A stretch of DNA of 37,408 bases, from the NCBI GenBank assembly GCA_045540655.1, contig JAZQHP010000117.1, positions 1 to 37,408 on the forward strand. Direction: 5' to 3'. Made by a program: the position numbers and the translations under genes. Below the pieces are notes generated by a model. It had not been told where the DNA came from. It saw only the letters and a list, made by a program, of their open reading frames with translations, and made no database searches. Of this stretch, positions 25,778 through 34,600 are shown in pieces. The number at the start of each line of letters is the position of its first letter. Positions within the stretch are counted from its first letter, which is position 1. This stretch comes from RGIG1959 sp045540655. Lineage in GTDB: Bacteria > Bacillota > Clostridia > Oscillospirales > Acutalibacteraceae.

Positions 25778-26812
25778 ATGTTAACCTATACCTACCTATC
25801 AAAAGGCAACTTCGGTTTGGTGGAGAAGGCGAAGCCGGTGATTGAGCATGAGCGGGATGCGATCGTGAAGGTGACGCTGGCGAGCATCTGCTCGAGCGAT
25901 CTGCACATTAAGCACGGCAGTGTGCCGCGTGCTGTTCCCGGCATTACCGTCGGTCACGAAATGGTCGGCGTTGTCGAAGAAGTCGGCGCGGCGGTGACGC
26001 ACGTGAAGCCCGGTGATCGGGTGACGGTGAACGTTGAAACCTTCTGCGGCGAATGCTTCTTCTGCAAGCGCGGCTTTGTCAACAACTGCACCGACCAAAA
26101 CGGCGGTTGGGCGCTTGGTTGCCGCATCGACGGCGGACAAGCCGAATATGTCCGTGTGCCGTTTGCCGATCAAGGGCTCAACAAGATTCCCGACAATGTT
26201 ACCGACCGCGAGGCATTGCTTGTCGGCGATGTATTGGCGACGGGATTCTGGGCGGCGAAGATCTCGGAGATTACCGAAGATGACACGGTGCTGATTATCG
26301 GTGCGGGACCGACCGGTATCTGCACGCTTCTGTGCGTGATGCTCAAAAAGCCGAAGCGCATCATCGTGTGCGAAACGGATGAGAACCGCATTCGCTTTGT
26401 GAATGAACACTACCCCGATGTGCTGACCGCCACGCCCGAGAAGTGCCGCAATTTTGTGCTTACAAACAGCGATCACGGCGGCGCGGATGTGGTGCTGGAA
26501 GTGGCAGGCGCGGATTCCACGTTCCGCCTCGCGTGGGAATGTGCGCGTCCGAATGCGATCGTCACGGTGGTGGCGCTGTACGATCAGCCGCAGACGTTGC
26601 CGCTGCCCGATATGTACGGCAAGAATCTGATCTTCAAAACGGGCGGTGTCGATGGTTGTGACTGTGAGGAAACCTTGCAGCTCATCGCCGAAGGCAAGCT
26701 CAACACCGAACCGCTCATCACGCACACCTATCCGCTTTCCCGCATCGCCGAAGCGTATGAGTTATTCGAAAACAAACGCGACGGCGTAATCAAGGTTGCC
26801 GTGGAGTGTTGA
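25778..26812 (+). CDS. Zinc-dependent alcohol dehydrogenase (MDR family)
   Basis: This 344-residue medium-chain dehydrogenase oxidises or reduces an alcohol/aldehyde with NAD(P). Catalytic zinc ligands appear in SICSSDLHI (C38) and GHEMVGVVEEVG (H/E near 60). The structural zinc site is CGECFFCKRGFVNNC. The cofactor-binding Rossmann motif is VLIIGAGPTG. The end KRDGVIKVAVE is typical. Length is normal. GAGGGATAGCT precedes the ATG. It follows the helicase by 31 bases, but its GC-rich composition and metabolic role suggest chromosomal core rather than defence cargo. The substrate cannot be named. Confidence 0.92.
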   Translation: MLTYTYLSKGNFGLVEKAKPVIEHERDAIVKVTLASICSSDLHIKHGSVPRAVPGITVGHEMVGVVEEVGAAVTHVKPGDRVTVNVETFCGECFFCKRGFVNNCTDQNGGWALGCRIDGGQAEYVRVPFADQGLNKIPDNVTDREALLVGDVLATGFWAAKISEITEDDTVLIIGAGPTGICTLLCVMLKKPKRIIVCETDENRIRFVNEHYPDVLTATPEKCRNFVLTNSDHGGADVVLEVAGADSTFRLAWECARPNAIVTVVALYDQPQTLPLPDMYGKNLIFKTGGVDGCDCEETLQLIAEGKLNTEPLITHTYPLSRIAEAYELFENKRDGVIKVAVEC

Positions 26813-26813
26813 G

Positions 26814-27064
26814 TGAATAGATTCTAAAACCCATGTCTATGGCAATTATACTGATTTGAATCGATGTATTTGCCAGTTGTTCCTTTGCGTATTCTTTTTT
26901 CTTTTGATCGATATACGTTTGCATATTCGTGCTTTCTTTTTGAGGAAGCAATGAGATAAGTAGTCATATGAATAGCCAATTGCAGACGCAACTTCATGTG
27001 GTTTTGGGAATTTAGGACTGCATTTAATGTACTCTTTCGCTTTTTTTACGATTTCTTCCATCAT
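26814..27064 (-). pseudogene. Frameshifted, truncated AraC-type regulator remnant
   Basis: The frame that starts at 27064 gives the first AraC-type helix-turn-helix (AKEYIKCSPKFPKPHEVASA, then IGYSYDYLSHCF). From about 26945 it drifts to a lysine-rich tail. A neighbouring frame instead continues sensibly with NMQTYIDQKKKEYAKEQLAN and the second helix-turn-helix, SIIAIDMGFRIYS. The family sequence is therefore split by a one-base shift near 26929-26945, within an A/G-rich run. It also lacks the last ~25 residues, being cut off near the alcohol dehydrogenase stop. GGAG precedes the ATG. A dead DNA-binding gene is the best reading; a sequencing error would rescue only the internal shift. Confidence 0.7.
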
Positions 27065-27093
27065 TTATTCTCCTTTATTAGTAGACGGTGTGG

Positions 27094-27140
27094 ATCACCC
27101 GGCTACAAGGAGTACCAATTGTTTCCTGTAGCCGGATGAT
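27094..27140. repeat. Imperfect inverted repeat, ~16 bp arms
   Basis: ATCACCCGGCTACAAGGA (from 27094) pairs with TCCTGTAGCCGGATGAT (to 27140), with one mismatch and one bulge. No T-run follows on either strand. It lies beside the larger palindrome at 27155-27201 in a gene-free stretch. Confidence 0.6.
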
Positions 27141-27154
27141 TAATACGAATGATC

Positions 27155-27201
27155 ATGCGCAAGGCAATCAAACACGGTATTTGTTTGATTGCCTTGCGCA
27201 T
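27155..27201. repeat. Perfect 19-bp palindrome overlapping a stop codon
   Basis: ATGCGCAAGGCAATCAAAC (27155-27173) and its exact complement (27183-27201) flank a 9-base loop. The stop of the 204-residue gene lies in one arm. It may terminate that gene, although no U-run follows, or be a recombination or protein-binding site. Confidence 0.8.
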
Positions 27202-27782
27202 TCTTCGGCGTATTTAGGGTATGCTTCGGCGATTTTTTGCAAGATGGCTACTTTATAAAGCGGATAAACCTTGTAGCGTCCGATTCTGCCTGGTAAGTCT
27301 TTTAATCCACCGTCATATGGGGTGAGGTTGTGGCGGATGTAATTGACCACCCATCGATGTAGTGTCGCAGATTCGACCAGTGTCTCGCATAACAATGGAT
27401 AGTCGCCGCGCAATGAGAAATACGCCTCTTTTGCTGTGAGTGTTCGATCGATCAGTTCGTCATCGTCGATTACTTCGATGACGATGCTCGCAGCTAAAGC
27501 CAGCATGTGCTCTTGGAGTTCGTTCGTTTTGTCTTCGGCCACTTTTTGTGCGGCGGACCGACGGTTCATCATCTTGGCGTGCTCGATCTGGAATTCAGAA
27601 CTTGCCTCGGCGGCCAGTACATCACTCATACGGTACAGCTTCATTGGCGCGGCACATTTATACCACGGATTTGTCGCTGATGTTGGCTGGGGCAGGAACA
27701 GTGTGATCAGCCGATTACTCCAGCCCCGCTCCTTGATCAGGCGGGAATGACAGATGGTTTCGGTTTTGCGGTTGCTTTTCAT
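27168..27782 (-). CDS. Uncharacterised 204-residue protein
   Basis: The N-terminal part (RLIKERGWSNRLITLFLPQP, then NPWYKCAAPMKLYRMSDV) has the pattern of a widespread uncharacterised bacterial domain in which a GW segment is followed by NP.Y..AAPM.LY. The middle is a charged coiled coil (AKMMNRRSAAQKVAEDK). The end ELIDRTLTAKEAYFSLRGDY ... RQSNKYRV is helical. I recall similar proteins near mobile or defence genes, but no function is known to me. AAGGAGG lies 7 bases before the ATG, and a possible -10 (TATAAT on this strand, 27845-27850) lies about 65 bases upstream. Its stop sits inside a perfect palindrome. Confidence 0.75.
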   Translation of the reverse strand: MKSNRKTETICHSRLIKERGWSNRLITLFLPQPTSATNPWYKCAAPMKLYRMSDVLAAEASSEFQIEHAKMMNRRSAAQKVAEDKTNELQEHMLALAASIVIEVIDDDELIDRTLTAKEAYFSLRGDYPLLCETLVESATLHRWVVNYIRHNLTPYDGGLKDLPGRIGRYKVYPLYKVAILQKIAEAYPKYAEECARQSNKYRV

Positions 27783-28023
27783 AAAACGTCCTCCTTGTTG
27801 ATATTACGCCGCTTGTAGTGCCTGAACAATACATGGTCATCTACATTATAAGATTTTTAGGTCACCGCAAGCTCGCGAAGAGAAATTATTTTTTTGCTTT
27901 GCAGCTTTAAGTGCTTATTGTTCCGATGAAATTTGCTGCTTTCGGCTATTGATATATGGCTCTATATACATTATAGGAGAATTAGGAAGGCGTTATCCGA
28001 CGAAGAAAAACAATTTGCAGCAA

Positions 28024-28058
28024 AAAGCGAGTCAAGATCATGAATAGATCTTGGCTCG
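28024..28058 (-). terminator. Intrinsic terminator, minus strand
   Basis: AGCGAGTCAAGATC and GATCTTGGCTCGCT form a 14-bp stem with one non-Watson-Crick pair and a 7-base loop. TTTTTG follows on the minus strand. It overlaps the stop of the ORF at 28038-28439 and so supports a transcript arriving from the right. Confidence 0.7.
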
Positions 28059-28439
28059 CTTATGCTGTAAGAATATGTTTGACTTGATAGTTAGATCCCG
28101 GTAGACAGTGTACGTATAGGGTAAAGGCGTTCCGCTACATTCAATACCGCCTTCTTTTGGCGGGTGCTTCTTTGCTTGCTTCGTGATCAGCTTGCCGTCG
28201 TCATGCAGGGCGACCATATACACGTCTTTATTTCCTTTATCGTTGCGGGAGGTAAGCGGAACTGATCCAAATGTCCGGAGTGTTAGTCCGAAACGGCATC
28301 TTGAGTATCGCGTACCGCCAACGAGGGGGCGCTTACCGCAAAGCAAAGGGGTGATGGCTGTGAATACCCTGCGACAAAGTATTTCTGGCATATGGATGCA
28401 GGTGTCTAAAAACAGCGACACCTTCGGCAACTTCTGCAA
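28038..28439 (-). CDS. Possible gene remnant ending in a terminator
   Basis: This ORF of up to 133 codons has no convincing start (TTG only), but its second half reads like a real protein: TSRNDKGNKDVYMVALHDDG, then KLITKQAKKHPPKEGG and PYTYTVYRDLTIKSNIFL. The stop lies inside a terminator hairpin on the same strand. I do not recognise the family. It may be the 3' part of a gene cut by a rearrangement near the SOS-type promoter. The opposite strand also has a 119-codon frame (28183-28542) that I find less convincing. The stretch 27783-28037 next to it holds no gene I can support. Confidence 0.35.
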   Translation of the reverse strand: MQKLPKVSLFLDTCIHMPEILCRRVFTAITPLLCGKRPLVGGTRYSRCRFGLTLRTFGSVPLTSRNDKGNKDVYMVALHDDGKLITKQAKKHPPKEGGIECSGTPLPYTYTVYRDLTIKSNIFLQHKRAKIYS

Positions 28440-28446
28440 AAAAGCA

Positions 28447-28475
28447 TTGACAATGAAGAAAGAAAATGCTATCTT
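28447..28475 (+). promoter_or_regulatory. Promoter ahead of the RHS toxin operon
   Basis: A perfect -35 TTGACA (28447-28452) and a -10 TATCTT (28470-28475) are 17 bases apart. The predicted start falls inside the LexA-type box that begins at 28482. Confidence 0.7.
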
Positions 28476-28481
28476 AAAAAA

Positions 28482-28495
28482 CGAACAAACGTTCC
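28482..28495. promoter_or_regulatory. LexA-type SOS box 1
   Basis: CGAACAAACGTTCC fits the Gram-positive LexA consensus CGAAC-N4-GTTYG/C. It overlaps the predicted transcript start, an effective position for repression. Confidence 0.75.
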
Positions 28496-28542
28496 TTTTG
28501 CTGCTGAGCCGGCGGAGAGGAGCGATTTTTTCTCCAGGATAA

Positions 28543-28556
28543 AGAACAAACGTTCG
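28543..28556. promoter_or_regulatory. LexA-type SOS box 2
   Basis: AGAACAAACGTTCG repeats the same 12-base palindromic core (GAACAAACGTTC) 62 bases downstream of box 1, upstream of the leader ORF. Two boxes flanking the start suggest tight LexA control. Confidence 0.75.
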
Positions 28557-28578
28557 TTTTTGGAGAGGAGGTCTTTTT

Positions 28579-28680
28579 ATGTATCTTTACAACATGGTTG
28601 CCGCATTTTCCGGGGTGAGAGCGCCTCCGCGCCATCGACACATCGGCGTTAGACATGAAGCAACAGAGAAAGAGAGATGA
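28579..28680 (+). CDS. 33-residue leader ORF of the RHS operon
   Basis: An ATG with an excellent ribosome site (GGAGAGGAGG, 7 bases upstream) opens a 33-codon frame (MYLYNMVAAFSGVRAPPRHR...) that ends TGA 6 bases before the RHS start codon. No family is recognised. It may be a translational coupler, since the RHS gene itself has a weak ribosome site. Alternatively it may be the truncated start of a former SOS gene whose remainder was replaced by the RHS locus. Confidence 0.45.
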   Translation: MYLYNMVAAFSGVRAPPRHRHIGVRHEATEKER

Positions 28681-28686
28681 GAGTGA

Positions 28687-31600
28687 ATGAAACTTATAAA
28701 TCGATGGATTGCATGTATATGTGCGGTTGCGTTGCTGATCTGTGCTGTTCCCGTGACGGTTTTTGCCAATGAAGGCGAAACAAACATTGAAGTGATCGAC
28801 ACGACCGAGCAAGACGGATCACTGAACATTGAAGATCTTACTGCAGCAGATATTATCGGCGAGGTGGACGAACTGCGCGAAGCCGATACCAAGCATTTTA
28901 TGATGACGGACGGATCGATGATTGCTGTGTCGTATCCTGTGGCTGTCCATGAACAGGTCGATGGAGAGTGGGTGGATATTGATAACACTCTGCGTTCTGT
29001 CACTGACGAAGAAGGGGATAGTGTGGAGCAGACTGCTTCGCAAAATATCCGATTCTCTTTTGTGAACGGCAAAGGCAACGGCCGATTGATGAAGGTGGAG
29101 GACACCCGTGTGAATGCGCAGGTGATCTTTGAGCTTCAAAATGCGCAGAAGAAAAATCTGATTATCGAAAATGCCCCGCCTGCTGCGGATGAAGTATTTG
29201 CGCTTCAAACTCCTGTACAAACGGGCACCTTCAAAGATGTTTTGCCTGACATTGATATCGAATACATTGTAGCAGGCAATATGCTCAAGGAAAATATTAT
29301 TATGCAGAGCGTTGATGCGGTTGGTGACGTATCGTTTGTGCTACGCTGTAAAAATGTCACCGCCTCTTTGCAAGAGGATGGCAGCGTGGCGTTGTCCGAT
29401 GCCGATAACAACGCGGTGTTTACGATACCTGCACCGTTCATGTATGACGCGGCGGGTGAATACAGCGAGGCGGTCAGTGTATCTCTTACACCGCACAGCA
29501 AAGGATATGTATATACGCTTACACCCGATGAAACGTGGATTCGTTCGTCACAACGCGTATTTCCCGTAACCATTGACCCGACGGTAACGAGCAGTCAGAA
29601 GTCGGGTTCTATCGATAGTGCTTTCGTTAAGGAAAGCCAACCGAATTTCAAAGTGGGCAACGAAACCTTCGTGTGGGTCGGAAACAACACCGCAAACAAC
29701 GCCTGTTACGGTTTGTTTAAGTTTGAGCTACCGTCCATCAAAGCTTCGGATTACGTGGTAGCGACGTGCATGAATCTGTACTCGTCGCTGGCTTCCACCG
29801 GTATAGTCAGTGCCGATGAGTGGCGTGCGTGGAGCGCAAACTATTTGAGCGGATCCATGGTATTGGAAACGCACGCGATCACAGAATCTTGGAATGAAAG
29901 CAATGTTACGTGGAATACCTGTCCCGCTTATGACACAAGCATTATGGAAGCGATTCCGCTTACTTCCGAACACGCGCCTGAACTCAGCGGCAGTACCTAT
30001 ACCCCGACTCGCACACGATTGAATATTTCCGAAATCGGCGGTGCGTGGTATAACGACGGGTTAGCCAACAACGGAGTTCTGCTCAAACTCAACAACGAAG
30101 GTAATCACGCCTTTGCGGCGGAATACTTCTCCGATCTGGGTACATGGGTGACGGGCTCGCAGATCGTTCATCCGCAACTGTATGTGCAATACCGCAGTAA
30201 AGCAGGGTTGGAAGATGCCTATTCCTACAGCTCTGCATCAGCAGGCACTGCAGGCGATGCGTATGTACAATTGAGTACGGGTAATACTACATTTGTTCAT
30301 GACGATCTTGGCCTTGAAGGCGGTTCTATGCCCGTATCAATCAGCCATGTGTATAATGTTTGCAATAGTGATCAAACAACAGTTTGTGGTAAAGGTTGGA
30401 CACTCAACTATGCTCAAACCTTGCGTAAAGTGGAACTTAACAATTTTACGTATTATGCTTATACCGATGCGGATGCAACCGTTCACTATTTTGATGTTAC
30501 GCAAGCGGCAGACGAATACGAAGACGGATCGGGATTGGAATTAAAACTCAATGCCGATAAAAACAAAATAACAGACAAAGACGACAATGAGTGGCATTTT
30601 GATGCAAACGGTCGTTTGGTCAGCCTTAAAAACGGGTATGGTGATGAAATTATTATTGCACGCGATAGTGTCGGATCCATCACCACCATCACCGACGGGC
30701 TTGGCAGAATATATCGATTTAAATATTCCAACGGCATGTTGGAGTATATCCTTTCTCCGGATAATCGAAAAACGGTCTACAACTATGATACGGATAGAAA
30801 CTTGGTGCGTATTGACGGCTATCAGGTCGGTACGGTCGACGGCGAACTTGTCAATCTCAGCACCTATGAATGCAGCGAGTACACCTACGACAGTAGTGTA
30901 TTATCTACTGCCATTTCGGATACGGGCGACAAACTTACCGTCGCTTACAAAGGCGACGGTACAGGCGCACGCGCCGAAAGCCTGAAGACCGCTGTGATCG
31001 GTTCGGACAATGTGGTGCGTCCTCGCGGCAAAGTGGATATCACCTACGGTACGCACGAAACCGTTGTGACAGACGAAAGCGGTCGCACCGTAACCTATCA
31101 ATTCAACAACTACGGCAACACCCGCTGCATCTATAACAGCGAAGGACAGGCGCAGTATTACCGTTATCATGCTCCCAATGCGCAAAACGAAAACGGCAAC
31201 TCTACCTATGGTCCCAACAAGCTGGAAGCGGCATCGCAAACGCATTTTGCCGTCGCCAACCGCATACTTGATCATGGGTTCGAGGAAACCGACGATTGGA
31301 GCGGCGATGTCGTAACAATCGATACCGAGAGTTTCGAAAACGGCAAGAGCCTGGTGTTCACGAACGAAGCTTCGGCTGTCAAAACCGCCTATCAAACCGT
31401 AACGGTACCGTCCAACCAGACCTACACCGTGTCGGCGTATGTGAAAACGAGCGGTCCCGATATGACGCTTCTCGTTGACCAAAACGACGGCGCCACGGTA
31501 CTGGCTTCGGCGTCGGCGACTGTCTCGGACAACGAGTGGCAACGCCTGCAGGCGACTTTCTCGGTGGCTTCTGCGAACACTGTGCGCGTCGCGATTAAGG

Positions 31601-34600
31601 CGGACGGCGAGGGCACCGCATATGCGGATGCGGTCCAACTGGAACTCGGCGAAACAGCCAACCGTTACAACCTGTTGCAAAACGGCGATTTCGTTCGCTA
31701 CCCCACAGGAAACAACGCTCGCCCCGATCATTGGACGCTGTCGACCAACGGCATCGCGGGCGTGGTAACGACCAACACAGCACCTGCATCGCTGGACTTG
31801 AGTGCGCATGTCTACACGACCTATCCCGTGCATCTCAGCAACACGTCGTCCACCCTTGTGACGGTAAACACGCGTCTGTCGCAGCAGGTGCCGATTCGAG
31901 CGGGTGTGAAAGGCACGACGCTGTCCTACGGTGCATGGATGAAAGCGAATTCGCTCCCCGATATGATTGTGGATAACGAAGAAGACGACACCCGCCGCTT
32001 CGGCTTGACCGTGAAGCTCTATGACGCAAGCGGCAACGTATTGCAAACGCAAACCACGCCTGCCAACCGCGCTTGCGAGGACTGGCAGTTTGTCGGCGAC
32101 GTCATCGTCGCCAAGCAAGCGTTCGCCAAAGCCGAAGTCGTGCTGGAATATGTGAAGAATGCCAACTGCGCCTATTTCGACGGTGCGTTCCTTTATCGCG
32201 ACTATTTCGGACAAAGCTTCACCTACGACGATGACGGCAACGTGTTGTCCACCACCGCTTACGACCAACAGCAGTCCACCTTTGAGTATAGTGCTTCCGA
32301 TGAATTGCTCTCGTCGGTGTCGCCGGGCGGCGCGGAATATGCCTACACCTACAACGACGCGCACGACGTCGAAAGCGGCACCTCCGCCGAGGGCGTGACC
32401 TACGCCTATCAATACGAAGAGGATACCGCCTCGCGGAACGTCGGTTTGGTCACGTCGGCACAAACCGTCCTTGGCACGGCACAAAACACAGCCACGGTCG
32501 ACACCGTCTATGACGACACGACCCACAGCCCCGTGTCTCAAACCACCATCGACGTGCGCGGCAACGCCGTCACCTACACCTACAACCCCGACGGCTCTGT
32601 AGCGACCGCCACCGACGCGACAGGCATCGTCACGTCGTACACCTACGACGACCGCGGCCGCACCACGTCCGTTTCGGCGGCAAACGCGGACGGCGCCGTG
32701 CTCTCCACCGTGAATTACACCTACGACGCGTTCGATCAGCTCACCAAGATCGAAAACAACGGCGTCAACTACTATTTTACCTACCAAAAATGCGGTCGTC
32801 TGCTCTCTGTCGCGGTCGGCACGGACGACGAAAAAACCGTGCTCTCCACCAACACCTATGTGGCGAACGCGGGCATCGTCTACCGCGATCAGGTGCAAAC
32901 CATGACCTACGGCAACGGCGACACGAAGTCCTACACCTACGATGAACTCGACCGCGTGGTCGGCGTGCGCTACGAAGGCGACGTGCAGGATCGCTTCACC
33001 TACACCTACGATAGGGAAGGCTGTCTGACGTCCCAGACCGACACGCAAAGCGGCGTCACAATTTCTTATCAATACGACCTCTCCAAACGCCTCTCGAAGA
33101 TCGCGTCTTCCGACGGCTACACCTTGACCTACGAATACGACGCAGGCAATGCACTCGTGTCGGTAAAGGAATCGGGCTTCGGACTTGACGACGAAACCAA
33201 ATACGCGTATAATAAAGACGATCTCGTAACGCGTGTCGTGACCCCGACCGAATCGGCGGTGCAGTACGACTACAGCTACAACAAAAAGACGAATTATTAT
33301 GCGCTGTCGGCGTTGCAGGCAAACGCCGACACCTACGGCTTTGCCTCGACGGAAGGCTTCGAAGCGACGAAGTATGAGGGAGAGGATCGCCCCGTCATGC
33401 ACGGCAAAGCGGTCAAGCTCACCCGCACCACCGACCTCACCGACAAGGCGAACAACACCACCGACGGCGAAAACGCGCCCTTCCGTCTGCGCTCGCTGAT
33501 GGCGGGGGATCGCTATGAACTGTCGGTGTGGTACAAAGCTGTTGAAGGCACAAGCGGCAACCTCAAAGCCCAAATCGTCAGCGGCGCAACTCAGACGGAG
33601 TCGGCGCAAAAAGCCATCGTCGCCGACGGCAAGTGGCATTATGCGGTGTTTTTGCTGACCGCCCCCGACGGACTCTATTCCTCGACCCAGACGTGGGCGT
33701 ATCCGACGATGTCCTGGACGGACGCGGCAGGCGAGGGTGAGCTGATCCTGAACGGCTGGAGCTTCACCGACGAAACGGAAACGGTGTTCCTGCCGAGCGA
33801 TCTGAAAAACATGGCCGCCGCCAACACCAACGTCGCCGCGGACGCAACCAACGCCGTCGCGACCGACACGTCCTCGCCGATGCCCGGCGCTCCCGTCCGC
33901 CGCTGGACCAAAACTGCCGCGGCGCAGTGGATTGCCTACGGCGGCAGGGGTATGCTTACCTCCACGCCCCAACCGGGCGAGGTTTGGGAATTTTCCTTTA
34001 ACGCCAAAGTGGAAAGCGGCTCTTGCGGCGGCATCAAAACCTACTTCCGAAAGTACAGCGAAAGCGGCAATCTGAACGTGGATGTGTCCGCTGTCGAAAG
34101 CGTCTCGCCGACTGCCGACGGCGCGTGGCATACCTACCGCACCTACGTAACCGTTTCGGATGATGCCTACACCTACAACGACGCCATCCTGCCCTACTTC
34201 GGCTGGGGTTCTGACAGCGGCATGGGCGCGGTGCTTATCAATGGCATGACCGTGCGCAAGGTCGGCAACCAATGGCACAACGCCGCCGACAACCTCGGTC
34301 TGTCGGTGGGCGTGACGGACGACAGTGTCGTCGGTCCGATCGCCTATGAGCAAACGGTGAAAATCGAAAACACCGACGGCGAAGCATCGCTGACGGTGGA
34401 CCTGCCGACCGCCGACGCCCCGCAACCGACCGCGTCGGACACATGGACGCTCGCCTTCTGGGCGAAAGCAGAAACCGCGCCTGCCTCTTTTGTGAATGGG
34501 GAAACCAACGTACCCATCGCCGCCGACGGCGCGTGGCACTACGTGGTCGAACACATCGCTTCGGCGGACGTGTCTGCGGCGACGTTGCAGTTTGCTGTCT

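Noticed and set aside
28183..28542. 119-codon + strand frame upstream of the RHS locus
   Set aside because: It runs through the promoter -35, -10 and first LexA-type box, and has no ribosome site.
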